DNA from: a virus
IMG/VR virus record: IMGVR_UViG_3300010354_000577
Coordinates: 1 to 25,555 of that record
Reading direction: 5' to 3' (one strand)
DNA: 25,555 bases
The number at the start of each line of letters is the position of its first letter. Positions within the stretch are counted from its first letter, which is position 1. Position numbers and translations under genes: made by a program. A model generated the notes under the pieces. That model saw nothing but the letters and a program-made list of their open reading frames with translations, searched no databases and was not told the DNA's origin. This document shows positions 1-10,300 of the stretch, in pieces.

Positions 1-2
1 CA

Positions 3-1799
3 CAAACTGGCTTGGCAGGACAAGCAGAGGGCGGCGTTTTTAACATGTTTGGTGCAGGTTTTATACATGAAAGCGCAGCAAAAAAATCTGAAAACGTAAA
101 AGAAATGTTTAGAACTGGAATTCAGCGTAAAAACGAAGAAAATCAAAGAATGCTTATGGAAAGCGAAAAATCAAGATTTGAAGCTCGTCGCTTGGCTATG
201 GGTATTGATGAAAACTTAGCTGTATTAAGAATGCAAGCATCAGCTACCGCAGCAGCAGGTGGGGCAGCAGCTACTGGACTTGAAGCAATTGCTCCTTTTA
301 TCAAAGCTGAAAATAAAAATATAGCACTAACAGAGGGATTTAAAAATACGGCAAAATCATTTGGTTATAATATTCCAAATGTTGAAAATATTATGAAATT
401 TACTTCAAGTGCGGCAATGACCAAAGCAAACAATATAGCAGAACAGTACGCTAAATTAGGGTATACTTTTGCAGAAGCGGGAGCACTGAGAAATACTTTA
501 GCCGCAGTTCGTCCAAATATTACAAGTGGTGAGCTATTTAAGGTAATGCAGCTAACACGTGCAGGAGTGGGTACAGGTGAGCAAATTGCTAGTAATATTT
601 TAGGCATCTCCGCTGTTTCTGGCAAACAAGGCGATGTTAAGCAACTTGAAAATATTTTTGCCAAAGCATTTGAAGCGGGCCTTAAGGGTGCTCCCGCAAT
701 TCAAAGATTTACTCAGGCGGCTACGGAAATGTCAGCGGCGGTTAAGTTACAGTCTGCAACTGGAGCGGCAAATATGCTTTCAGCGTTGACTGCTGCTATG
801 GCTGGCAAAACTGGCTCCGCAACGATGTATATGGAAGAAGCTAGGTCTGGACTCATGGGGCTTGCTGCAGCTACTGGAACCAGAACAGGATTAATGGGAA
901 CATTAAAAGTTTTATCTGCGGCATCTCAAGGTCTTGGAACAGGCTCAACAGGGTTGGTTGCTGGAGCAAATTTAATACAAGTCCAAGACGCTATGTCGCA
1001 ACTATCTGGAAAAGTTGAAGATTATACAAAACTTACTGGATTAGCAAGACAGTTGGTTGGAGCAGAAATTAGCGGCGGCTTAACTCCTGAAGAAGCAATA
1101 AGAAAAGTTAGGGGAACAATTAAAGCACAGGCCGTAGCACAAACCGCTCCTTTTGCTGCTGGATATAAATTAGCTACGGGGGGTAAAGATTTTTTTGCAG
1201 TTCGAGCGCAGGCCGCTGCTTTATTAAAATCAGGAAAATCAGAAGAATTACGCAATTTATTAGCTCGTTTTAAAGGCGAAACATCGGGGCTTACTGGTTT
1301 AGAAACAGAAGGAGCCGCTGAAGCCTTTTTACTTTCAGGATTGTCCCCCGCCGACACAAAAAAAGGTCAACAAATGTTGGCTGCAGAAAAAGGAAAAGGA
1401 GCTGCAAAAGCCGCAGAAGATTTTGCTACTAAAAATTACAAAACAATGTTAAATAAAGCCGCTGCAGAAGCTGCTGTAGGAATGAAAAGAACAGAAGTGT
1501 CAAAAGAAGAATTATTAAAAACAGCAAATGCTCTTAATTTAACTGGAAAAGATGATGAAAAGATAGAACAATTAAAAGCAGTGGTCGGTGTAAAAAAAGA
1601 CGCCCCAATGAGTTTTGCAAATTTAACAACCGCTATGTCTTTATTGTCAGATACAGAAGGAGTGCGGGCACAAAACACAGTAATTCAGGATTTTAGCGAT
1701 AGGGCATTACAAAGACTTGCAACCGCAATAAATGGCGGGTATCAAGAAGGAAGTTTTGAACGCGCTGGTGTGGGTGCCCCAATAACACCAACACAATAA
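3..1799 (+). CDS. Tail tape measure protein, C-terminal part (5' end outside window)
   Basis: The frame is open to the left edge, so the real start lies upstream; the TTG at position 12 is not a credible start and has no ribosome site. The visible 598 or so residues are Ala/Gly-rich. They open with a charged, coiled-coil-like stretch (about residues 20-70, many K/E/R), then long helical segments with short hydrophobic patches. No enzymatic motif is visible. A long Ala-rich helical protein directly upstream of hub and spike genes is where contractile-tail phages keep the tape measure, which sets tail length and passes through the tube. The Ala-rich composition makes this gene richer in GC than its neighbours. 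It ends in tandem TAA TAA, 16 bases before the hub gene. The assignment rests on composition and position; another internal tail protein is possible. Confidence 0.6.
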   Translation, partial: QTGLAGQAEGGVFNMFGAGFIHESAAKKSENVKEMFRTGIQRKNEENQRMLMESEKSRFEARRLAMGIDENLAVLRMQASATAAAGGAAATGLEAIAPFIKAENKNIALTEGFKNTAKSFGYNIPNVENIMKFTSSAAMTKANNIAEQYAKLGYTFAEAGALRNTLAAVRPNITSGELFKVMQLTRAGVGTGEQIASNILGISAVSGKQGDVKQLENIFAKAFEAGLKGAPAIQRFTQAATEMSAAVKLQSATGAANMLSALTAAMAGKTGSATMYMEEARSGLMGLAAATGTRTGLMGTLKVLSAASQGLGTGSTGLVAGANLIQVQDAMSQLSGKVEDYTKLTGLARQLVGAEISGGLTPEEAIRKVRGTIKAQAVAQTAPFAAGYKLATGGKDFFAVRAQAAALLKSGKSEELRNLLARFKGETSGLTGLETEGAAEAFLLSGLSPADTKKGQQMLAAEKGKGAAKAAEDFATKNYKTMLNKAAAEAAVGMKRTEVSKEELLKTANALNLTGKDDEKIEQLKAVVGVKKDAPMSFANLTTAMSLLSDTEGVRAQNTVIQDFSDRALQRLATAINGGYQEGSFERAGVGAPITPTQ

Positions 1800-1815
1800 T
1801 AATATAAGGTATTTT

Positions 1816-3708
1816 ATGAAAGTTAAATACGCTACTAATTCAACAAGATGGGAAGTTATAATATTTAGCTATGCTGAAGATATTCCTTTATCTGAAGAAA
1901 CAGAAGTAGAAGTAGTTAGCGGAAATCATGGCGTGATTGGTGTTAATATTTCTCGCTCAAAATCATCTATTCAAAATGCAGCTAGTATTCAAATTATAGG
2001 AGATGTTAGTCCTTATTATACTGTAGGAAATTGGGTTATTATTAAATCAAAGGTTGGAAAATTTGTTGAAAAAGATGAAAATTTTAAAAAAATATCTCCT
2101 TTAAAAGAAGGTATGATTAGATTTATTGGACAAATTACAACTATAGAAAATAGTTACTCAGTGGCTTCAAACGGATTGTTAAGCAAAAAAGCAACCGTTC
2201 ATATTCGTGAATGGTCCAGTGTTTTAAATATTCCAATACGTTTGGATGCTCTTGCTATTTCTAGCTATGTTAATCAAACAAGCGAATCTTTGGGCAGGGT
2301 TGGATTACTTGGAAACTCCTTAAAAAATACTGATACCGAAATAAACATTTCAGAGCTTGCTTCTGATTTGGTAGATTCTTTTACTAGCGCCTCTATAGTT
2401 TTAGCTATTATTGGAGGGCTTAATACAGACAAAGAAACCGGCGTTAATTTAGAAGATGCTCTTGGAAAATACTCAGGATTAATTAATCTTTCAAAATTAA
2501 TTAGCAGAATGCCAAAACTTCCAAAAGAACTTTTAAAATATTTAGAATTACCTGATTCTGTTTCTGCAGACCAGCCATTTTCAACCGGATTTGTTAATAC
2601 TCTCATAGGAGTCATGAAACCCGAATCAAGCTGGTCGTCTCCAATGGCTCCGGCCTCTCAACAAAAAGCCAATGCAATGAATGGATATGGTAAAGCATCT
2701 AAAGACAAAGGATCTTTCAATGGTTATTTTTCAAGTTATAACAATTTAAAATATTTGTTTAAAAATTATAAAGACAGACCTTTGTCTTCAAATTTTTTAG
2801 CTGGTTTATCAAAAGGTCTATCTGCTTGGAACCTAATCCTTCAGCAACTCGATTTAACAACAAACGAAGCGTTTACTGATATTTGGTATTTTAAAACTGA
2901 TTCGGGAGCTGTAACATCTTTACCAATGGTTGTTTTGCGAGACAAACCGTTTGCTTTAAAAGTTTTTTTAGAAAATCCAGAAGTTCCTATTGAGAATTCA
3001 AAATGGACGGCATTAGATGACATTCCAAGAGTTTTTGTTGATAATGTGTTTATTCAGAGCGTCTCAACTGTAAATTCTTTTTTTAATTCACCTAATTATA
3101 TTGAACCTGATTTTCAATCTGGCGAAGTAGGCTCTGTGCGAGGAGATTCTCCCCAGGCAATTTATGCCAAAGCGGTTCATCGTATTATTGATAATCCTGC
3201 CATTGATCGTTTTGGTACAATTGAGCATTATTGGAACACGGTATATAGTGCCCCAATAAAGCCGGAATCCGGTCAAATTATATACGTAGATTGGTTTAAA
3301 GATACTAAAAAACTTATGTATTATTGGCATACTTTAAATTATCGTTTTGGAGAAGCTAGATTAACTTTAAAAGACAATAACTTGCCAATTATGGTCGGTT
3401 GTAATATATCTTTTGAGTTAGGCGAAAATGTTTTATGTGGCCATGTTGAATCAGTAAGTTGGGGTTTTGTTATACAAATGGATGGCTCTTCGTCAACGGT
3501 AACAAATGTACAATTATCTTATTTGTGTAAAGTAAAAGAAAATGGTCAGTTGTCTCCAATTGGCCCAACTGGTTTTACAGATTTAACATACGAAGGTCTT
3601 ATTAGCGAATCCGTAGAATCTACATTAATGTTCCCTAATTCAAATATTGAAGAGCCTTCTACTATAAAATTATCCGCTAAACTTAAAATGCCAAAGGTGC
3701 CATTCTAA
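1816..3708 (+). CDS. Baseplate hub protein (gp27 / gpD-like)
   Basis: A 630-residue protein with features of contractile-tail hub proteins. Near residues 45-110 there is a beta-rich pattern (YYTVGNWVIIKSK, then GMIRFIGQITTIE) like the first tail-tube-like domain of hubs. Around residues 350-375 comes NEAFTDIWYFKTD followed by a VVLRDKPF strand, a pattern familiar from hub proteins of large myoviruses. The C-terminal region (about 530-560) has GENVLCGHVESVSWGF followed by alternating beta residues, the usual hub ending. The hub would be a trimer joining tail tube to spike. Its stop overlaps the spike ATG by one base (TAATG), so hub and spike are probably translationally coupled, which suits partners needed in equal numbers. 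Function comes from pattern recognition, not a search. Confidence 0.7.
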   Translation: MKVKYATNSTRWEVIIFSYAEDIPLSEETEVEVVSGNHGVIGVNISRSKSSIQNAASIQIIGDVSPYYTVGNWVIIKSKVGKFVEKDENFKKISPLKEGMIRFIGQITTIENSYSVASNGLLSKKATVHIREWSSVLNIPIRLDALAISSYVNQTSESLGRVGLLGNSLKNTDTEINISELASDLVDSFTSASIVLAIIGGLNTDKETGVNLEDALGKYSGLINLSKLISRMPKLPKELLKYLELPDSVSADQPFSTGFVNTLIGVMKPESSWSSPMAPASQQKANAMNGYGKASKDKGSFNGYFSSYNNLKYLFKNYKDRPLSSNFLAGLSKGLSAWNLILQQLDLTTNEAFTDIWYFKTDSGAVTSLPMVVLRDKPFALKVFLENPEVPIENSKWTALDDIPRVFVDNVFIQSVSTVNSFFNSPNYIEPDFQSGEVGSVRGDSPQAIYAKAVHRIIDNPAIDRFGTIEHYWNTVYSAPIKPESGQIIYVDWFKDTKKLMYYWHTLNYRFGEARLTLKDNNLPIMVGCNISFELGENVLCGHVESVSWGFVIQMDGSSSTVTNVQLSYLCKVKENGQLSPIGPTGFTDLTYEGLISESVESTLMFPNSNIEEPSTIKLSAKLKMPKVPF

Positions 3709-4580
3709 TGAATTTAGCAGTTTACACACCAGCAATTACGGTTGGAGAGATAGTTTCTGTCCAAAAGCCAACTTCTGATTCTGATACAGTAATTAAATAT
3801 ATCGTTAGGGTAGAAACAGAAAACGCTACATCGACATTTGTATCAAATGTTGTGGCCTCTACATTTATTGGAGGAATCGCCGATGGATTTAAAGTTTATA
3901 GACGAGCAACATTAACAAATAATAAATCATATAAAGTAGATGATAAAAGTCAATTTGGTGTAGGCGACCGCGTAATTATTGCTTTTATTAATAATGATTT
4001 AAGGCGTGGTATCATTATCGGCGGATATAACAGAGTTATTGATTTTGTCGAATTACCAGAGCCAGAAGAAGAAAAACCTCAAATGCGTTTTCAATATTTG
4101 GGTATGATTTTTGATATTGATACAAAAGGACAACTAAAAATTACTCATACCGGCGCACCTGAAATAACAGATGACCCAAACAGCTTACCAGAAATTAATG
4201 AAAATAAAATTTCAACCATAACCCTTAAAGATGATTCAAGTTTTATTTTTACGGATGCAAATAAACAAACAATTACTGTAGATGCTTCTAAAAAAAATAT
4301 ACAATTAGTTTCTAAAAAAGAAAAAATAATTATTAATCAATCAGGAAAAATAGAAATTGAAGCATCTGATTTAGTAACTATAAAAGCCCCTAAAATTGCT
4401 TTTGGTACATCTTCTACGGAATTACTTGATTTAATTGATAAATTATTAGAGGCATTGCAGCAGTCGGCACCTCAACTTGTTCAAACAGCGGTTGGCCCTG
4501 GAGCAATGGACCCAAACTTAATTTCTTCAATTATTGATATAAAAACAAAACTTTCTCAAATTAAAGGAAAAATAGATTAA
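3708..4580 (+). CDS. Baseplate spike / assembly protein V (gp5-like OB-fold plus beta-helix)
   Basis: A 290-residue protein. Residues about 8-106 look like an OB-fold, ending with the characteristic FGVGDRVIIAFINNDLRRG then IIIGGYNR, the signature strand pair of gp5/gpV-type spikes. After an acidic linker (about 115-125), residues 170-235 are short repeating beta strands (TITVDASKKNIQLVSK, IIINQSGKIEIEA, TIKAPKIAFG), as expected of the trimeric beta-helix needle. The last 50 residues are helical. There is no lysozyme domain as in T4 gp5. It would form the membrane-piercing tip under the hub, whose gene it overlaps by one base. The beta-helix is short and no PAAR-type tip gene is visible here. 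Confidence 0.8.
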   Translation: MNLAVYTPAITVGEIVSVQKPTSDSDTVIKYIVRVETENATSTFVSNVVASTFIGGIADGFKVYRRATLTNNKSYKVDDKSQFGVGDRVIIAFINNDLRRGIIIGGYNRVIDFVELPEPEEEKPQMRFQYLGMIFDIDTKGQLKITHTGAPEITDDPNSLPEINENKISTITLKDDSSFIFTDANKQTITVDASKKNIQLVSKKEKIIINQSGKIEIEASDLVTIKAPKIAFGTSSTELLDLIDKLLEALQQSAPQLVQTAVGPGAMDPNLISSIIDIKTKLSQIKGKID

Positions 4581-4625
4581 GAGTTATCTTTTAAAATATA
4601 TAATTAAGAAGGGGGAAATAGTAAA

Positions 4626-5735
4626 ATGGCTGGATTGCCTGATATATTTAACTTATTTCGCAACAAAAATATTTCAATTAATGAGCTTTTTAAAAAAGCT
4701 GATAATAATATTTATTCAGTTTCTTCTAAAGATTGGTATAAATCATTCCCATACCGTTTTGTGGTTGTTATTGAAACAAAAAAAACAGATGAAATAACTC
4801 AGGAAGAAAAAGTAGAAAAAACTGAAAAATGCTATTATTCTTTACCTATTCCTCCAGAATCTTTAAGTTATCAAATGATACCAGCTTCACAGCTTACTCC
4901 TACATTAGGGGGAGTTGTTGAAGAAACTTCCGCCAATGTTTTTTGGCAAATTGCTTTGTCCGGAACAACAGGTATTTCAATTGGTCGTCAGTATTATAAT
5001 GTTAACGATTCGTTTGCTCTTTATAAAGATGGCTTAAACAAACCGGCAATTAAAGAAGAAAATTTTCGTGCTGTGTTAAAAGGTGGAATATTTGCAAATA
5101 ATTTTAATAATATCAAAAATTTATATGATGCTGGAGTTGATGTTTTTGATTCAGATACTAGAACAGATGCAGCTTTTGGTTTATTAGAAGAATTAGCTAC
5201 TACATCTCAACGTTTTAAAAGGTCTGGGGTTATAGTTGATACTATAGATACTGACCTTCCAGGTGCTTTTTTAAGAAAAGCAAGCAGAATGTTAGGCATT
5301 GATCCGAGAACGGTTGGAGCAGTCGATGCAACTAATGGTTATGTAGAAATTCATTTATTTCATAATTTTTTAAATGTTTATTCAAAAATAAAAGAAGAAA
5401 ATCCAGACACAACTAAATTATATTTTGAATCACAAAAAGATAATATGCAGTGGCAAGTTGCTATAAAAAATTTCGCATTTCAAAAAAACGCAAACCAACC
5501 ATATTTATATAAATATAATATTGTTTTACAAGGATTTAATTTGTTGCCAGCGGGAACAGATGAGCAAAGAAAAAAATTAGTTACCAGTCGGTTTGGCGAT
5601 GAAGGTGATTTGGCGTCCATTAATTCCATTACAATCACTGGAGCCATTACAAAAGCTAATCAATTGGCCTCTAAAATCAGAAAAATTGGAAAAACAGGTG
5701 GCGAATCATTAATTTCAAAACCTCCGGTAATTTAA
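4626..5735 (+). CDS. Tail/baseplate structural protein with XkdP-like N-terminal region
   Basis: A 369-residue protein with strong SD-like purines (AAGGGGG) upstream. Residues about 72-118 read LPIPPESLSYQMIPASQL followed by a Gly-Gly-Val-Val-Glu-Glu turn, a strand and SGTTGI. That layout (Pro-Pro-Glu strand, Leu-Gly-Gly turn, strand, S-G-x-x-G) resembles the tube-binding N-terminal region of PBSX XkdP/LysM-type tail proteins. No LysM repeat is obvious at the C-terminus; a basic, Ser-rich tail ends the protein. Its place between spike and gp25-like genes argues for a part linking tube, hub and wedges. Exact role unknown; it could equally be a tail-tube initiator. Confidence 0.5.
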   Translation: MAGLPDIFNLFRNKNISINELFKKADNNIYSVSSKDWYKSFPYRFVVVIETKKTDEITQEEKVEKTEKCYYSLPIPPESLSYQMIPASQLTPTLGGVVEETSANVFWQIALSGTTGISIGRQYYNVNDSFALYKDGLNKPAIKEENFRAVLKGGIFANNFNNIKNLYDAGVDVFDSDTRTDAAFGLLEELATTSQRFKRSGVIVDTIDTDLPGAFLRKASRMLGIDPRTVGAVDATNGYVEIHLFHNFLNVYSKIKEENPDTTKLYFESQKDNMQWQVAIKNFAFQKNANQPYLYKYNIVLQGFNLLPAGTDEQRKKLVTSRFGDEGDLASINSITITGAITKANQLASKIRKIGKTGGESLISKPPVI

Positions 5736-5745
5736 AGGTTTTAAT

Positions 5746-7302
5746 ATGGCTTATACATATTTTGAACAAGTTTTAACAGATTATTTGGGCTATTTAAAAG
5801 CAACGCAAAATGCTCAATTTACTTTGGCAGATATACAAACAATTGCTTCGGATAGATGGGGGTGGTTTGTTGATAATTGGGAAAAAAGATTTTATCCAAA
5901 TTTTAAACGTATTTTGCCAAAATCAGATTTTTTTAATTCTTTACTAAAAGATTTGAATAATGAAGTAGTTACACAAAAACTTTTTTTAGATAACAACATT
6001 AATCCATTTTTGAATTCAATTAAATTCATTAATTATAAGCCAATTTTGTCTTATATTGATTTAAATGAAATTTCACTTACACAAACAGAAGTTCTTATTT
6101 TAAAAGAAGAGCAAAAGAGACTCAAAAATTTATCAATTACAGATTTTGAGGATATGGCTTACTTTTTAAGAAGTACAGCATCAGATGCTGTGCAAATTGT
6201 TGGGTTGGGTGATGTTGATGGGGTTGCTGTTCAAGGTTTTGCTGTTCTTGACCCTCAAAGGAAATACGCATCAAATGAACTGGAACAAATAAACGATGTA
6301 CTTGAATTAGCCGATGAAATTGATGCAATTATTTTTAATTTACAACAAAAAACAGAAAAAAATCCTAATTTATTAGCAGTAGCTAATCGTAATATAGATG
6401 TTGATAGCCCCGTAGTATTTAATCAAACGTTTGCTGCGGCAATATCAGCTCCATTTGTAGACTCATTGGAATATATGTCCAATGTTTTTTATGGTTCTAA
6501 AGATAGATGGTTTGAAATTGCTGCAATTAATAACTTGCAACCGCCATATGTCGATAAAACTGGAGAAAAAGAATATTTACTTGGACCGGGAACTTTATCT
6601 TCTGTAAAAATTTCCTCAAATAAAGCTAACTATTTAAAAATTGGAACAAAAATTAAAATTGGTTCATATACTGTGCGAGATGAAATTCGTTCTATTATAA
6701 AAATTGTTAATTTTAATGACGGAACAATGATTTTGTCATTATCTGGCGAGCCAGATTTAGCTAAATTAAAACTTTCAGAAAAATCTTACGTTAAAATTTA
6801 TAAACCACAAACAGCCAATGAAGATTCTTTGTTGTTAATACCCGTTGATGGAGCATCTTTACAAATCCAAAGTAAACAGCCTAATTTAGATGTATTAAAA
6901 AAATTAAATAAAGGACTTTTAGATTTTGGTGTAGACATTAAACGAGATGAAAAAACAGGAGAGCTACAAGTTAGTAAAAATGGCGATTTTGACCTTATTT
7001 ATGGTATGCCAGCAGTTCGACAAGCTTTATTTACTTTATTAAACACTAATATCAATGAGTTACCGTTTCATCCCAGTTACGGAATTCCTTCAGTAGATGT
7101 TATTGGCAGTAGTTTTTACGGTAGTATAGGTTTTGCTACTGCTTTTTCTCAAATAATAAGAGATGTTATATTGTCAGATGTAAGATATTCAAATGTTCTT
7201 GTTCAGGATTTGGTTGCTACGGAAACTACAATGTCAATTAATTTAATAGTTTCTATAAATAATTCTGATACAATAATTCCATTAAGTTTTGTTTCAAGCT
7301 AA
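5746..7302 (+). CDS. Baseplate wedge protein: LysM/gp53-like segment fused to gp25 (W)-like domain
   Basis: A 518-residue protein. The N-terminal 190 residues are helical and of unknown type. Around residues 248-290 the pattern FYGSKDRWFEIAAINNLQPP, then a Gly-Pro-Gly-Thr turn, matches the LysM-like fold found in T4 gp53 and related tail proteins. From about 412 to the end it matches gp25/gpW: a GDFDLIYGMPAVRQAL helix, LNTNINELPFHPSYG and a beta-rich end. In T4, gp25 and gp53 are separate inner-baseplate proteins, gp25 nucleating the sheath and gp53 clamping neighbouring wedges; here both signatures sit in one chain. The order (spike, W-like, J-like) fits P2-type baseplates. The gp25 assignment is firmer than the gp53 one. 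Confidence 0.7.
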   Translation: MAYTYFEQVLTDYLGYLKATQNAQFTLADIQTIASDRWGWFVDNWEKRFYPNFKRILPKSDFFNSLLKDLNNEVVTQKLFLDNNINPFLNSIKFINYKPILSYIDLNEISLTQTEVLILKEEQKRLKNLSITDFEDMAYFLRSTASDAVQIVGLGDVDGVAVQGFAVLDPQRKYASNELEQINDVLELADEIDAIIFNLQQKTEKNPNLLAVANRNIDVDSPVVFNQTFAAAISAPFVDSLEYMSNVFYGSKDRWFEIAAINNLQPPYVDKTGEKEYLLGPGTLSSVKISSNKANYLKIGTKIKIGSYTVRDEIRSIIKIVNFNDGTMILSLSGEPDLAKLKLSEKSYVKIYKPQTANEDSLLLIPVDGASLQIQSKQPNLDVLKKLNKGLLDFGVDIKRDEKTGELQVSKNGDFDLIYGMPAVRQALFTLLNTNINELPFHPSYGIPSVDVIGSSFYGSIGFATAFSQIIRDVILSDVRYSNVLVQDLVATETTMSINLIVSINNSDTIIPLSFVSS

Positions 7303-7309
7303 TTTGTTC

Positions 7310-7338
7310 TTGAAAAATAATACTCTTCATTTTAAAAT
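7310..7338 (+). promoter_or_regulatory. Candidate sigma70-type promoter ahead of the J-like gene
   Basis: The 68-base gap before the J-like gene holds TTGAAA (7310-7315), a 17-base spacer and TAAAAT (7333-7338), a plausible -35/-10 pair with ideal spacing. It is the longest gap in the structural block. In DNA this AT-rich such matches arise by chance, so it is only a candidate. Confidence 0.3.
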
Positions 7339-7358
7339 AGACTCACCTGAATCTTATT

Positions 7359-7364
7359 AAGGAG
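7359..7364 (+). promoter_or_regulatory. Ribosome binding site that decides the J-like start
   Basis: AAGGAG lies six bases before GTG at 7371 but directly abuts the in-frame TTG at 7365. Only the GTG has workable spacing, so translation should begin at 7371. Confidence 0.75.
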
Positions 7365-7370
7365 TTGGGC

Positions 7371-10300
7371 GTGACTGTTACGATTAAGTCTAAAGAGCAA
7401 CTATTAGGCGCTTGGGTCAGAAGAATAAAAAATAATACTGATATCACTGACTTTCAGCCAGGTGGTGCGTTAGTTACGCTTATGGAAGCAATCGCACAGC
7501 AGGTTTTTCAGTCACAATTATCTGTATTAAAAGTGCTTGAATTGACAGAAATTGATAATTTAACGGATACAAGACTTGATGATTTTGCAGAGTCATTAAA
7601 AATCCCCAACGGTCAAGGCGGAATTGGAAGACAAGCTGCTCTTCAATCCACTGGTTCAGTAGTTATTGGTTCTGCCTTTAAAAAAATTTCTACCCGCGCA
7701 TATGCTGGTAAGCCAGCTCCTTACGCAGGTTCAAAAACTTTATATGTTCAAGATGCTTATGAGATGTCTTTAATTCTTAATGCGGCTAACAAAAAAATTT
7801 ACATTGGTCGCAACACGGTCGATGCTTTTGAAGGCCCAATTTCTTTTTCAAATATTACATCTACAGGTTCTTATTGGATTATTGAATTAGTAGATCCTCT
7901 TACTAAAGACCATTCATATACCGATGAAATTGTGTTAGCTCAAGGGGGAGATCGCACAATTAACGCTTCGACGGTTGTGCAAGTACCAGCTTATTCTGAT
8001 TCAATAGCAATACAGTTTACGACCGATGTGTCGGTTGTAATGCCGGATGGGGAAGATTCTGTTACAGTTCCAGTAACTTGTACTCAGTTTGGCGTAGTAG
8101 GAAATGTAGCATCAGGTGCTGTCACAGAATTTGGTTCAGTTCCGTTTAATGGAGCCGTAGTTGTTAATCAGCAGGCTTTTGTTAATGGAGCAGATACCGA
8201 ATCAGACGCTTCTTTGCGACAAAGAATAAAAGATTATCCTAATACGTTGGCTCGCGGCACTGTAGGGGCAATTAAGTCGGCGCTTCTTACGGTGGTCGAT
8301 GCAGATACTAAGAAAAAAGTAACTTCGGTTTCTGTTATTCGTCCCCTTGAGCAAGGAGAGCCAACCACCGTATATATTGATGACGGTACTCTTTTAGAGC
8401 CAATTTTTTCTGGCCAAGATTATGAACTATTATTAGCAAAAGCTTCTGGATTGGAGCAAAGTTTTAAAACCGCTCAGGCACCAATTACACCCGCCGTTGT
8501 GGCGGCGACAAAAGCTGCTCCATATGTATTACAAGCAGGAATGACGATTACTTTTTTGATTGATAATATTCCGTATGTATATACAATCACACCTTCAAAT
8601 TATAAAGATATTACCGCTGCTACTGCATACGAACTTGTTCGTGATTTAAATTCAGATGCAGAAGGAATTTTAGATTTTCGAGTTATTGATAATGGAGCAA
8701 AAATAGTTGCAATTGATAGAACAAATGAAGCCGAAGAAATTACTGTAATTTCAGGTACTTTACAAAATACTCTTGGCTTTTCGACTGTTTCTCAAAGACC
8801 AATTTATTTATACAAAAATGGAGTTTTACAGTCATTTAAAGGAAAAACAGCAACAATTTCTTCAAATCCTTTTACAAATTGGGATATTGACGGAAGTTCA
8901 TATACTGGATTGCAAGCAACAATTGATAATGTATTAGTCAATATTTCTGATATCACAGAACTTGATTTTCAAACACGGTTTGGCGTTTCTATGATAGTTG
9001 CTACCGCAGATAATTGGCGCGAAATTTTGCAATCAAAAATTCCTGGTGTAACTGTTATTTTTCAAGATAATAGATTTATCATTACTTCTAATAAAGAAAA
9101 TAACTCATCAAGCGAAATTATTATTAATAGTGGTAGCTGGATAGGCTCGGCATCTATTTTTAGTCAATCTCTTTCAGAACGCTCCTCTGTTGGTTCTTCG
9201 AAAAATTACACATTTAATAGATATACCGGTGACATTAGATTTGTTTCTAGGTTACAAGCTAATGATATTATTGAAATTGCATCTTTAAGCACGAGGGCTT
9301 TTGCTCAATCTGCAAATACCAGCACTGGAAAATATGACACTTCAAATGATTATCCCGGATTTGGCCAAGCAAAATTTATTATTGCTGTAGATGATTTCGC
9401 TGTTATTAAAGATACTGGTAACACTAACACGGGACTTATTAAAGTAATTAATGTAGATACTAACCAATTAACTGTATCGCTAAAAGATGAGCTAGAAAAT
9501 AGCTTATTTAATGCTGCCGAGGTCGGCGATTATCTATATTTAACTTCATTAAAAGAAAACGACACGACTTTACTGCCAAATAGCATCCCCAATGATGCTG
9601 TTGGTTTTTATCGTATTAAAAAAATTATAAATAATTCTTCTGCGTCTAAAACAATAGTAATTGAAACTTCCTCTTATCAAGCAACGGTTGGTTTTGCCTT
9701 GAATGATGAATATGTAACTTCCTACAAAGGAAATGCAGTATTTAGGATTTTTTCATCTAAAGCAACGCCACAAGTAGTAACTTTGCCAAACTCAACGGCT
9801 TTGTTAGTAGAAGATGCCGTTAATTTTATTAACGAACAAATTGTGGGTGCAGCTACAGAAAGAATTTCTGGAGAATATTTTCTTTTAAGAACAAATACTT
9901 ATATTAACGGTTCTTTATCTGTGCTCGCTACATTTGGAAAAGCAAACAACGTATTTTCCGTTGCTAACTCAACCAATCTTCAGGCACACGTTGGTTCGTC
10001 CAATTCAGCAGAATTAGATGGTATATTTCCAGTTGTAACTGAATCTGTTTTACCGGATTTGCCAAACACAGGACGTGCTTTTAGAGATTACCTAAAAATA
10101 CAAAAAAATTATACAGAAATTACACAAACATCTGAAAATCCAATAATTGAAGCAGCTACAAATATTACAAGTTATCCAATGGGTTTTCAAGAACTTTGGG
10201 TTACAGGAAAACTTTTAGGATGGACAGGAAGAACTTATAACAATGAAACAACTGCGCCATTTGAGGGTTTTTTAAGAACAGATAGCGCAATCAAACCAAT

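Noticed and set aside
365-1678. Minus-strand frames opposite the tape measure gene
   Set aside because: Shadows created by the Ala-rich coding strand; no start signals, and they oppose every other gene.
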